Source of the DNA: an uncultured Chloroflexota bacterium
Lineage (GTDB): Bacteria > Chloroflexota > Dehalococcoidia > Dehalococcoidales > RBG-16-60-22
NCBI GenBank assembly: GCA_903915565.1
Contig: CAIWTG010000147.1
Location: forward strand, 1 to 38,985
Direction: 5' to 3'
DNA: 38,985 nt
The notes below the pieces were generated by a model, which was not told the origin of the DNA, ran no database searches, and saw only the letters and a program-made list of their open reading frames with translations. This document shows, piece after piece, positions 1 to 7,003 of this stretch. The translations under genes and the position numbers were made by a program. The stretch's first letter is position 1. The number at the start of each line of letters is the position of its first letter.

Positions 1-1119
1 CCCTATGATGTGATGTATGATTACGAAAAACTAAAGCATTCCTTCGGGAAATACGTCCTGGATATGAAACCGGACGCGCACCTTAGCGTGACGGTCTCAC
101 CCCCCGGCCGACTGCATGAAATTATCGACTATAAGCTTTATGCCTGGCCAGGCCACGGCGTGGCCAAAGAACACTCCTACCAGTGCCTCGAGGGCGAATA
201 CATGAAAGCTAATGAGTACGACGCCCTCATCAGCGACCCCACGAATTTCTTCCTTCAGGCCTGGCTGCCGCGCGTGATGGGCGCCCTCGACGGTTTAAAA
301 ATGCTGACGCCTTTCACCAATATGACGGAAATGTACGGCGGGTTCACGGGCGCGGCCTATGTGCCCTTCGGTCTGCCGCCGGTTAAAGCTGCTCTACAAA
401 AGATGATGGAAGCTGGCGATGAAGCTCTAAAATGGATTGGCGCGGTTGCCTCTTTCGGGGCGGAAATGAACGCGGCCGGCTTCCCGGGGATGTTCGGCGG
501 CGGCACCAAGGCGCCTTTCGATACCGTCGGCGACACTTTAAGAGGCACCAAGGGCATCATCACGGATATGTATCGCCAGCCGGCGAAAGTCGTCCGCGCC
601 TGCGAGCAATTCGTCCCGATAATGGTAAAGATGGGCGTTGATAACGCCAAGCTGAACGGCAACCCGGTTGTCTTTATCCCACTGCACAAGGGCGCCGACG
701 GCTTCATGTCCGACGAGCAGTTTAAGAAATTCTACTGGCCAACTTTGAAAGACCTGATGGACGGCCTGATTGCCGAAGGCTGCATACCCTTCCCCTGGGC
801 GGAAGGCGGCTACAACTCCCGGTTAAAGGTCATTAAAGACTCACCCAAAGGCAAAGTTCTCTGGGGCTTTGACACCACCGACATGGCGGAAGCCAAGAAA
901 GTCCTGGGCGACGTCAGCTGCATCGGCGGCAACCTTTCCATCGCTACGTTAAGCGTCGGCACACCGGAAGACGTTAAAAACGCCGCCAAGAAACTTATCA
1001 ATGACTGCGCTAAAGGCGGTGGCTATCTGATGCTGACCGGCGCTACCGTTGATAGCGTGCCTCCGGCCAACATTAAGATGATGATTGACGCGACCAAAGA
1101 ATTCGGCGTTTACAAATAA
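1..1119 (+). CDS. URO-D family (uroporphyrinogen decarboxylase / corrinoid methyltransferase-like) protein, 5' truncated by window edge
   Basis: The reading frame is open to base 1, so the true start lies upstream. The visible part aligns with the second URO-D protein in this window (20233-21492) from about its residue 55 onward: both share WPGHGV, the FRQP/YRQP block, FMS..QFK.FYWPT, FDTTD and KGGGY. The family has a TIM-barrel fold and includes haem-pathway UroD and the MtaA/MtbA/CmuA methyltransferases that move methyl groups to or from corrinoids. The H-x-C zinc motif of the methyltransferases is not seen; the equivalent stretch reads WAEGGYNSRL, matched by FFEGNFTSRL in the paralogue. 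No haem genes are nearby, so a catabolic methyltransferase- or decarboxylase-like role is more likely than haem synthesis. The substrate is unknown. A strong terminator follows. Confidence 0.85.
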   Translation, partial: PYDVMYDYEKLKHSFGKYVLDMKPDAHLSVTVSPPGRLHEIIDYKLYAWPGHGVAKEHSYQCLEGEYMKANEYDALISDPTNFFLQAWLPRVMGALDGLKMLTPFTNMTEMYGGFTGAAYVPFGLPPVKAALQKMMEAGDEALKWIGAVASFGAEMNAAGFPGMFGGGTKAPFDTVGDTLRGTKGIITDMYRQPAKVVRACEQFVPIMVKMGVDNAKLNGNPVVFIPLHKGADGFMSDEQFKKFYWPTLKDLMDGLIAEGCIPFPWAEGGYNSRLKVIKDSPKGKVLWGFDTTDMAEAKKVLGDVSCIGGNLSIATLSVGTPEDVKNAAKKLINDCAKGGGYLMLTGATVDSVPPANIKMMIDATKEFGVYK

Positions 1120-1145
1120 CAAAGTCAAACGTTAAATCTAAGAAA

Positions 1146-1180
1146 AAAGAGGGGGGCTTTTTAGCCCCCCTCTTTCTTTT
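1146..1180. terminator. Bidirectional intrinsic terminator
   Basis: A perfect 13-bp stem (1146-1158 with 1163-1175) closes a TTTT loop. T-rich sequence follows on the plus strand, and A-rich sequence precedes it, giving a T-tract on the minus strand. It sits between two convergent genes and can end transcription of both. Confidence 0.9.
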
Positions 1181-1198
1181 ATCAATTTTTCGGTACCC

Positions 1199-1966
1199 TT
1201 AGAGCATCACCGTGCCGCCGTCGACGTAAAGCACCTGGCCGGTGATAAAGTCGGACGCGGCGGAAGCCAGAAAGACCGCTGCCCCTAATAAGTCTTCCGG
1301 ATTTTCCTTACGCTGGAAGGACTGTTCGCTGGTAGCCAGCTTAAAAGTGCCCTCGCTGTCGCGCTGGTCCATGCTGGCTTTAGTGGTAGTATAGCCCGGG
1401 GCGATGGCGTTAACGTTTATGCCGGAGGGGCCTAAAGCGCGCGCCATAGCGTGGGTGAAGGTGTACATCGTGCCTTTGGAACAGGCATAGGGCAAAAAGA
1501 CCTGTGCCGCCGGCACCTGCGCCACATTAGAGGCAATATTGATAATTTTGCCCTGCTTGTTTTTAGCCATAACGGGCACCACCGCCTTGCAGGCCAGCCA
1601 CGTGCCGATGACGTTGACCTTAAAGATTTTTTCCCAGTCCGCCACTGTCCAGGCGTCCCAGGGGGTAATGTTAAGCCCCGCCCAGATGGCGGCATTATTG
1701 ACTAAAATATCTATTTTCCCGAAAGCCTTGACGGCTTCGTCTGCCATTTTCTGGCAGGATTTTTCGTCGGAAATATCGGTTTGAACCGCCGCCGCCTGCC
1801 CGCCCTTGGCTTTTATTTCTTTAACGGCTTCCTCGGCCTGCGCCAGATTGATATCCGGCAAAAAAAGCTTGGTGCCTTCCTCGGCATATTTCAGCGCGAA
1901 AGCTTTACCGATACCCCTCCCGCCGCCGGTGATAACAGCTACTTTATCCTTTAATACTCCGGGCAT
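1199..1966 (-). CDS. SDR family NAD(P)-dependent oxidoreductase (FabG-like)
   Basis: This is a classical 255-residue short-chain dehydrogenase/reductase. The cofactor motif TGGGRGIG is at residues 13-20, NNAA at about 90-93, and the catalytic Ser146, Tyr160 and Lys164 (YACSK) are all present. An acidic residue (D38) at the end of the second beta strand suggests NAD(H) rather than NADPH. The C-terminal ITGQVLYVDGG is typical of FabG-like members. A strong AAGGAGGG ribosome site supports this start. It is one of four SDR genes in the window and is transcribed divergently from padR. With no fatty-acid synthesis genes nearby, a catabolic alcohol/ketone oxidoreductase is more likely than FabG, but the substrate cannot be told. 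Confidence 0.93.
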   Translation of the reverse strand: MPGVLKDKVAVITGGGRGIGKAFALKYAEEGTKLFLPDINLAQAEEAVKEIKAKGGQAAAVQTDISDEKSCQKMADEAVKAFGKIDILVNNAAIWAGLNITPWDAWTVADWEKIFKVNVIGTWLACKAVVPVMAKNKQGKIINIASNVAQVPAAQVFLPYACSKGTMYTFTHAMARALGPSGINVNAIAPGYTTTKASMDQRDSEGTFKLATSEQSFQRKENPEDLLGAAVFLASAASDFITGQVLYVDGGTVML

Positions 1967-2011
1967 ATTTCCCTCCTTAATTTTTTTAAGTTAAATGGAA
2001 CAACCTAGAAA

Positions 2012-2041
2012 AATTTACATCACGCCCACGGGTCAAGTCAA
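2012..2041 (-). promoter_or_regulatory. Possible promoter of the 1199-1966 SDR gene
   Basis: On the minus strand TTGACT (2041-2036) lies 18 bp from TAAATT (2017-2012), about 45 bp ahead of the SDR start. The match to sigma-70 consensus is moderate. Confidence 0.4.
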
Positions 2042-2078
2042 GTTTAAACAACGCCTGAATAACTAATATATCCGGCTA

Positions 2079-2107
2079 TTGACAAGTCTATTGTAATGTA
2101 TTACGAT
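2079..2107 (+). promoter_or_regulatory. padR promoter
   Basis: A consensus -35 TTGACA (2079-2084) and a -10 TACGAT (2102-2107) are separated by exactly 17 bp, 30 bp before the padR start. The -10 lies inside the operator described at 2092-2122. Confidence 0.8.
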
Positions 2108-2122
2108 ACATTGTAATACAAC
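2092..2122. promoter_or_regulatory. PadR operator (nested inverted repeats)
   Basis: The core ATGT-N8-ACAT (2096-2111) matches the known PadR-family operator pattern. Around it lie two nested inverted repeats: AATGTAT/ATACATT (2095-2101 with 2106-2112) and TGTATTAC/GTAATACA (2097-2104 with 2113-2120). The site covers the -10 of the padR promoter, which predicts autorepression of padR and the exporter genes behind it. Confidence 0.8.
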
Positions 2123-2136
2123 TTTGTGAGGCTATC

Positions 2137-2631
2137 ATGTTCGAACGATTTTTTGAAACAGACCGGCATTCCCGCATCTTCGCCAAGGGCGATATCAAGT
2201 ATGTTATTCTCGACCTGATAAAAGATAAGCCGAGCTATGGCTACGAAATTATGCACTCTCTGGAGGATCACTTCCACGGTTTTTATTCGCCCAGCGCCGG
2301 CAGCGTCTACCCTACCCTGCAAATGCTGGAAGATATAGGTTACGTCTCTTCTTCCGAAAGGGACGGTAAAAAAGTCTACACCATCACCGAAGAAGGCAAG
2401 AAGTACTTGATTGAAAACCGGGAGAGCATTCACCGGGTTAAGTCCCACATGCGCGACTGGCAGGAAGACAGCGGCCGCGAAGAACTGCGCGATACCTTTT
2501 ACGACTTGAGGAGATTAGTGCGCCTGGTCAGCCGCAAAACACGCCGCCTCGATACAGAAAAGCTAAAGAAAATCCGCGAGATAGTAGACCAGGCCTATCG
2601 GCATGTCGAACAAATCGTCGAAAAAGACTAA
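2137..2631 (+). CDS. PadR family transcriptional regulator
   Basis: This 164-residue protein has the PadR winged-helix domain at about residues 15-90: YVILDLIKDKPSYGYEI, then SAGSVYPTLQMLEDIGYV, then the wing with GKKVYTITEEG. A helical C-terminal half typical of the dimerisation region follows. PadR proteins are ligand-released repressors, often controlling the drug exporters next to them. Here it is the first gene of an operon with a small membrane protein and a DHA2 exporter, and an ATGT-N8-ACAT operator overlaps its own -10. The start follows GTGAGG with suitable spacing. The inducer is unknown; exporter substrates are the likely candidates. Confidence 0.93.
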   Translation: MFERFFETDRHSRIFAKGDIKYVILDLIKDKPSYGYEIMHSLEDHFHGFYSPSAGSVYPTLQMLEDIGYVSSSERDGKKVYTITEEGKKYLIENRESIHRVKSHMRDWQEDSGREELRDTFYDLRRLVRLVSRKTRRLDTEKLKKIREIVDQAYRHVEQIVEKD

Positions 2632-2666
2632 CCGAACCCAAATATAGTAAAATATAAGGAGGTCAC

Positions 2667-2894
2667 ATGGGTTACTTTAGAATTCTGTCAGCCATTCCGG
2701 GGTTTTTCTTAAGCGCCTTTTTCCTGATGCTGCTCTGGGGCGCTATAGGACCGGACATCGGACTTCAAGCCATCAGCTACGTTAACTCAATGCTGGTAAC
2801 GATTTCGCTGTGGATTGCCGTAGCACCACTCGCGGCCGCAGGTATGGGGCGCCGTCACTGGTGGCATCGGCATCATCACGAAGAAAAAGAGTAA
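2667..2894 (+). CDS. Small membrane protein with Trp/His-rich tail, unknown function
   Basis: This 75-residue protein is preceded by a strong AAGGAGGT site. It has two hydrophobic segments (about residues 9-30 and 40-61) and a short charged tail with tryptophans and six histidines (GRRHWWHRHHHEEKE). I do not recognise the family. It lies 35 bp after padR and 40 bp before the exporter, so it is almost certainly co-transcribed under PadR control. The tail could bind metal or contact the membrane surface, and the protein might be an accessory to the exporter. Both ideas are inference. Confidence 0.75.
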   Translation: MGYFRILSAIPGFFLSAFFLMLLWGAIGPDIGLQAISYVNSMLVTISLWIAVAPLAAAGMGRRHWWHRHHHEEKE

Positions 2895-2934
2895 TTCCCC
2901 CAGGACAAAAAATACACCATAGACGGGAGATTTC

Positions 2935-4470
2935 ATGTTAGAACAGACTAAAGGCTACCGCCAGCGGTGGATTGCGCTCGCTTTTATGGGCATTTCGCTG
3001 CTGGTCATCTCGCTGGACAACACGGTACTAAACATGGCGTTGCCATCGATATCCAAAGACCTGGGGTCCAACTCCAGCCAGCTGCAATGGATTGTGGATG
3101 CTTATGTGCTGTCTATTGCCGGGCTGTTGTTGACGCTGGGATACCTCGGCGACCGACTGGGCCGCAAACCCATGCTGATGGTTGGGTTGGGCGTTTTCGC
3201 TCTATTCTCGTTGGGGGCGGCGCTTTCCAACTCCACCGGCATGCTGATTGCCATGCGGGCGCTGATGGGAATAGGGGCGGCGACGATTTTGCCGGCGACG
3301 CTATCAATTCTTACAGCAACCTTCCGCGAACCGAAAGAACGCGCCACCGCCATCGCTTTATGGGCTGCGGTTTTTTCACTGGGTATGGGCATCGGGCCGC
3401 TGGTGGGCGGCTACCTGCTAAACAATTTTCACTGGAGTTCGGTGTTCTACATTAATCTCCCTATCGTAGCGATAGGGCTGGTAGGCGCCGGGATATTTAT
3501 CCAAAATTCAAAAACCGAGAACCCCCGCAAACTGGATATCCCAGGGGCTGTTCTATCCATCGCCGGGTTTTTTGCGCTGGTTTATGCCATCATCCAGGCT
3601 GGAAACGACGGCTGGACGGAGCCGCATGTGCTGTGGGCTTTCGGTGGAGCTGTAGTGTTGCTGGCGGCTTTCTGCATCTGGGAGATGCGGTATAAAAACG
3701 CAATGCTGCCGCTGCACTTTTTTAAGAACTGGTCTTTCAGCGGCGCAACTATCGCACTTACGTTGGTTATGTTCGGACTGATGGGGGCTTTCTTCTTCCT
3801 CGGCCAGTTCCTGCAGTCTGTTCAGGGCTACAGTCCGCTTGACGCCGGGATACGCCTCCTGCCGATGGCGGCGGTGTCTTTTGTTAGCGCCATCGTATCA
3901 GCGTTTATTGCCAGACTCATCGGCACAAAAATAACGGTAGCCCTCGGTATTCTAATCGCGGCTTTCGGGTTTTACTATTTCTACCTGGTTGCCGCCGTGG
4001 ACATTAGTTACGGCTTGTTTGTAATTCCCATGTGCCTAACGGCACTGGGCATCGGACTTGTTATGGCCCCGGCGACAAATTCAATAATGGGTTCAATTCC
4101 GGTAGACCAATCGGGCGTTGGCTCGGCGTTGAATAACACCACGCGGCAAATCGGGGGCGCGCTGGGGGTAGCTGTACTCGGGACGATACTGAATTCTACT
4201 TACATTTCTGAAATCAACGCCGTACCATGGCCGGCGCAGCTCCCCACCCAGGCTTTAGATGGTATCCGCGGGAGTATTCAAGGAGCTCATATGGTGGCGC
4301 AAAGCGTCCCTTCGCCGCAGCTGTCACAACTGATTATCAACCAGTCTAACCAGGCTTTTACCTCGGGATCACGCCAGGCATTGTTGGTAGCAGCGATTAT
4401 CATGGCGGTTACCGCCGTTTTAACATTGTTCGTTTTGCCGACAAAAGTAAGACCGTATTCAGAAAAATAA
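2935..4470 (+). CDS. DHA2 family (EmrB/QacA) MFS drug exporter
   Basis: This 511-residue protein has about 14 hydrophobic segments, as expected for the DHA2 branch of the major facilitator superfamily, which are proton-driven multidrug exporters. Near the N-terminus it carries LDNTVLNMALPSI (motif D1). LGDRLGRKP is motif A, and GMGIGPLVGGYLL is the antiporter motif C. It is the last gene of the padR operon and is followed by an intrinsic terminator, so it should be expressed when PadR is released. Its substrates are likely amphiphilic or aromatic toxicants, but the sequence does not identify them. No EmrA-type partner is present. Confidence 0.93.
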   Translation: MLEQTKGYRQRWIALAFMGISLLVISLDNTVLNMALPSISKDLGSNSSQLQWIVDAYVLSIAGLLLTLGYLGDRLGRKPMLMVGLGVFALFSLGAALSNSTGMLIAMRALMGIGAATILPATLSILTATFREPKERATAIALWAAVFSLGMGIGPLVGGYLLNNFHWSSVFYINLPIVAIGLVGAGIFIQNSKTENPRKLDIPGAVLSIAGFFALVYAIIQAGNDGWTEPHVLWAFGGAVVLLAAFCIWEMRYKNAMLPLHFFKNWSFSGATIALTLVMFGLMGAFFFLGQFLQSVQGYSPLDAGIRLLPMAAVSFVSAIVSAFIARLIGTKITVALGILIAAFGFYYFYLVAAVDISYGLFVIPMCLTALGIGLVMAPATNSIMGSIPVDQSGVGSALNNTTRQIGGALGVAVLGTILNSTYISEINAVPWPAQLPTQALDGIRGSIQGAHMVAQSVPSPQLSQLIINQSNQAFTSGSRQALLVAAIIMAVTAVLTLFVLPTKVRPYSEK

Positions 4471-4497
4471 AAGAGCATTTTCTGTCTTTCTCCGTCG

Positions 4498-4527
4498 GGG
4501 CAGGCGACATCGCCTGCCCTGTTTTTT
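4498..4527 (+). terminator. Intrinsic terminator of the padR-exporter operon
   Basis: A 10-bp perfect stem, GGGCAGGCGA (4498-4507) with TCGCCTGCCC (4510-4519), is followed by TGTTTTTT. Confidence 0.88.
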
Positions 4528-4534
4528 ATGCACG

Positions 4535-4564
4535 TTGATTCTTTGGCGCCAAAGAGAGTACAAT
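4535..4564 (+). promoter_or_regulatory. Promoter of the AprA-like operon with a 16-bp palindromic operator in the spacer
   Basis: TTGATT (4535-4540) and TACAAT (4559-4564) are 18 bp apart. The perfect palindrome TCTTTGGC|GCCAAAGA (4540-4555) fills almost the entire spacer. A dimeric regulator bound here would block RNA polymerase. The regulator is not known; none of the regulators in the window has an evident match to this site. Confidence 0.7.
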
Positions 4565-4623
4565 CTATCAAACTCTATTAAAAACTACCCCACAGATGGT
4601 AAATATTATTGGGAGGTAACACG

Positions 4624-6573
4624 ATGACCCGATGGCATGATTTCATAGAAAAAGACGGCAAAGCGCCCGCCTGGCCCTATCCCATCCGCTACGACCAGGA
4701 GCAGGAGATTGAAACCGACGTCCTGGTAATCGGCGGAGGGATTGCGGGGTGCTGGGCGGCTATCACCGCGGCGCGCAACGGCGCTAAAGTGGCGCTGGTG
4801 GAAAAGGGTGACACTATCAGGAGCGGCGCGGGCGGTCCCGGCTGCGACCACTGGTGCAACGTCCCCGCTAACCCACTATCGCCGGTGGACCCGGACGAAT
4901 GGGCAGCGGCCATGTCCGAGATGCCCTACTGCAACGGCATCGGCAACCAGATTCAGTGCCGTGAAGACTGGGACACGCTGGTGGAAATGGAGCAGATAGG
5001 CGGCAAAATCAGGGATACCGAAGATGAATATCTCGGTGCCGAAGGCAGGGATAAGAAGTCCAAAATAATGATATCCCCGCGCTATACTCGAAATATCGGC
5101 TTTGGCGGCGACGCCGCCGTCAGAAGGCCTTTTAAAAGCAACCCGGAAGGAAAACTGAACAACTGCACCATCCGGATATGGGGTTCGACGTTTAAGCCGG
5201 CCCTGAAAAAGGAATGCAAAAGGCTAGGCGTAAAAATCTTCGACCGGGTAATGGTCACCAGTCTCTTGACCGAAAAAGGCGTCCAGGGCGCCAGAGTCGT
5301 CGGGGCGACGGGACTCAACGGCCGCACCGGCGAGTTTATGATATTCAAGTCAAAGGCCTCTATAGTAGCTACTGCCGGCGATTGGTCGCTGTATTTGTTG
5401 AACACCGAGCTGGCGGGGTATAACACCTTCCGTTCCCGCACCATCACCGGCGACGGTAATGCCATGGCTTTCCGGGCCGGCGCGGAACTCACCCTGATGG
5501 AGCGGACGGGTGTGATGATGCTAGCCACCGGCTTTAAACATACCTGGTACGGCGGGGCCGGCGACGCTAGCTATGAGAACGTCCAGTTGGTCGACGCCAA
5601 CGGTAAAAAATTGCCCTGGCCGACACAGGGCTGGGCAGACGGCGGCGCGATGAGGCCAACACAAAAGGACATGGAAAAAATTATCAAGGGCATTCACAGC
5701 GGTGATTACGCCCTGCCTTTCTACGGGGATTTCCCGGGGATGAAAGACGTCGAGCGGAGAGCCACGTGGGACTTGATGCTCAAGGAAGAGTCCACCTGCA
5801 AAATCATTACTGATTCTTATGAAAAAGCGGGCTATGACCCCGCCAAACACCTCCTCCAGAACTACAGCTTTATTGAAGGCAACAGCCCGCAACAGTGGCG
5901 CACGGCTGGGGGCGGCGGTCCATTGGTAGACTGGAATCTGATGACCACGCTGGACGGACTATATGTAGCCGGAGAAAATATGTTCGCGGCTGGCGACCAC
6001 AGCTACGCGGCGGCAACTGGCAGATATGCCGGACGCAAAGCGGCGGGCTATTCCAAGCAGGTCGCCCAGGGTAAGGCGGCCAGAGAGCAGATTACAGCCG
6101 AGAAAAAGCGCATCTATGCCCCGATAAAGCGTACCGCCGGCATTGACTGGAAGGAACTACACGCCGGCATCGCCCGCGCTATGCAGTACTTCTGTTCCGA
6201 GTATAAAACCGAATTGTTACTGAACATGGGGCTGGACGCTTTGAAGGAAATTGAAGAAGTCCATGTTCCCCGCCTTTACGCCCTCGACCCGCATAAACTG
6301 ATGCGCAGTATCGAAGACTTAAATCTCTTGACCCACGGCCAGATTATTATCAACGCCGCTTTAGCGCGGAAAGCATCCAGCATGATGCTCAATCACTTCC
6401 GTATTGATTTCCCCCAGCTCGACCCGGCGGAATGGCATAAATACCTCACCATCAAGCTGGCGAATAATAAAGTCAAAATCGGCTCGCGGCCGCAGAAATA
6501 CTGGGGCGATATGGTCAAGAACTACGAAAAATATAACAAAGACTACACCGGCGTGTACAAACGGAAGAAATAA
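4624..6573 (+). CDS. AprA-like / fumarate reductase-type FAD flavoprotein
   Basis: This 649-residue protein starts at the ATG placed after GGGAGGT (4610-4616) rather than at an upstream in-frame start. The FAD fold begins at VLVIGGGIAG (residues 33-42) with the ribose-binding Glu60, and the second FAD motif GLYVAGENMFAAGDHSYAAATGR is far downstream. Length and layout resemble the alpha subunit of adenylylsulfate (APS) reductase and related FAD_binding_2 reductases. The next gene, 10 bp on, is a two-cluster ferredoxin like AprB, so the pair probably forms one enzyme. No sulfate adenylyltransferase or Qmo genes are present, so I do not call it dissimilatory sulfate reduction; another two-electron reduction or oxidation is more likely. 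A palindromic operator controls the promoter. Confidence 0.85.
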   Translation: MTRWHDFIEKDGKAPAWPYPIRYDQEQEIETDVLVIGGGIAGCWAAITAARNGAKVALVEKGDTIRSGAGGPGCDHWCNVPANPLSPVDPDEWAAAMSEMPYCNGIGNQIQCREDWDTLVEMEQIGGKIRDTEDEYLGAEGRDKKSKIMISPRYTRNIGFGGDAAVRRPFKSNPEGKLNNCTIRIWGSTFKPALKKECKRLGVKIFDRVMVTSLLTEKGVQGARVVGATGLNGRTGEFMIFKSKASIVATAGDWSLYLLNTELAGYNTFRSRTITGDGNAMAFRAGAELTLMERTGVMMLATGFKHTWYGGAGDASYENVQLVDANGKKLPWPTQGWADGGAMRPTQKDMEKIIKGIHSGDYALPFYGDFPGMKDVERRATWDLMLKEESTCKIITDSYEKAGYDPAKHLLQNYSFIEGNSPQQWRTAGGGGPLVDWNLMTTLDGLYVAGENMFAAGDHSYAAATGRYAGRKAAGYSKQVAQGKAAREQITAEKKRIYAPIKRTAGIDWKELHAGIARAMQYFCSEYKTELLLNMGLDALKEIEEVHVPRLYALDPHKLMRSIEDLNLLTHGQIIINAALARKASSMMLNHFRIDFPQLDPAEWHKYLTIKLANNKVKIGSRPQKYWGDMVKNYEKYNKDYTGVYKRKK

Positions 6574-6583
6574 GGAGACGGAG

Positions 6584-6889
6584 ATGACGCAAAAGAAAAC
6601 ATACGCTCTGCCTAATATAACAACCCCTAATACCAACGTGAAGTTCAATCCAGCAAGGTGCAACGGCTGCAACCACTGTGTAGAAGTCTGCCAGTGCGAC
6701 GTCTATATCCCCAACCCGGTTAAAGGTCAGCCGCCAGTGATTCTGCACCCGGACGAATGCTGGTATTGCGGGTGCTGCGTTAACGATTGTCCCCGCCCCG
6801 GCTCTATTGCGTTTAACTGGCCAGTGCAGCAGCGCGCCTACTGGAAGGACAAGAAGACAGGCAAGGTTCTAAGAGACAGCCAGGCGTAG
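6584..6889 (+). CDS. AprB-like 2x[4Fe-4S] ferredoxin subunit
   Basis: This 101-residue protein starts at the ATG after GGAGACGGAG. It has two complete cluster motifs: C26-x2-C29-x2-C32-x3-C36 and C59-x2-C62-x2-C65-x3-C69 followed by Pro. It lies directly after the AprA-like flavoprotein and would pass electrons to or from its FAD. Typical AprB is roughly 150 residues with a C-terminal tail that wraps AprA. That tail is missing here apart from a short WKDKKTGK end, arguing for a related but distinct enzyme. The annotation as ferredoxin is firm; the AprB relationship is by length, motif spacing and neighbour. Confidence 0.88.
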   Translation: MTQKKTYALPNITTPNTNVKFNPARCNGCNHCVEVCQCDVYIPNPVKGQPPVILHPDECWYCGCCVNDCPRPGSIAFNWPVQQRAYWKDKKTGKVLRDSQA

Positions 6890-6895
6890 TTATAT

Positions 6896-6994
6896 TGTCA
6901 TTGCGAGGAGCGTAGCGACGTGGCAATCCCAATGATTGACTTCGCTCCATGGTGGAGATTGCCACGCCCTTCCGTGGAAGGGCTCGCAATGACA
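6896..6994. repeat. 99-bp palindromic intergenic repeat (MITE/REP-like)
   Basis: Terminal inverted repeat TGTCATTGCGAG (6896-6907) / CTCGCAATGACA (6983-6994) encloses a second inverted repeat CGTGGCAATC (6919-6928) / GATTGCCACG (6957-6966). There is also a small CCCTTCCGTGGAAGGG hairpin near the right end. The sequence resembles the 'cattgcgag...gtggcaatc' intergenic repeats seen in many bacterial genomes. It lies between two convergent genes and could fold as a terminator for both. No clear target-site duplication is seen. Confidence 0.8.
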
Positions 6995-7003
6995 GGAGAA
7001 ATA

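Noticed and set aside
432..641. Open frames opposite or shifted within real genes, for example 432-641, 5082-5528, 19310-20098 and 31138-31731
   Set aside because: They lie wholly inside well-supported genes, have no ribosome sites of note and encode low-complexity or frame-shadow sequences.
4624..6889. Calling the pair aprA/aprB of dissimilatory sulfate reduction
   Set aside because: No sat, qmo or dsr genes are present and the B subunit lacks the typical tail.
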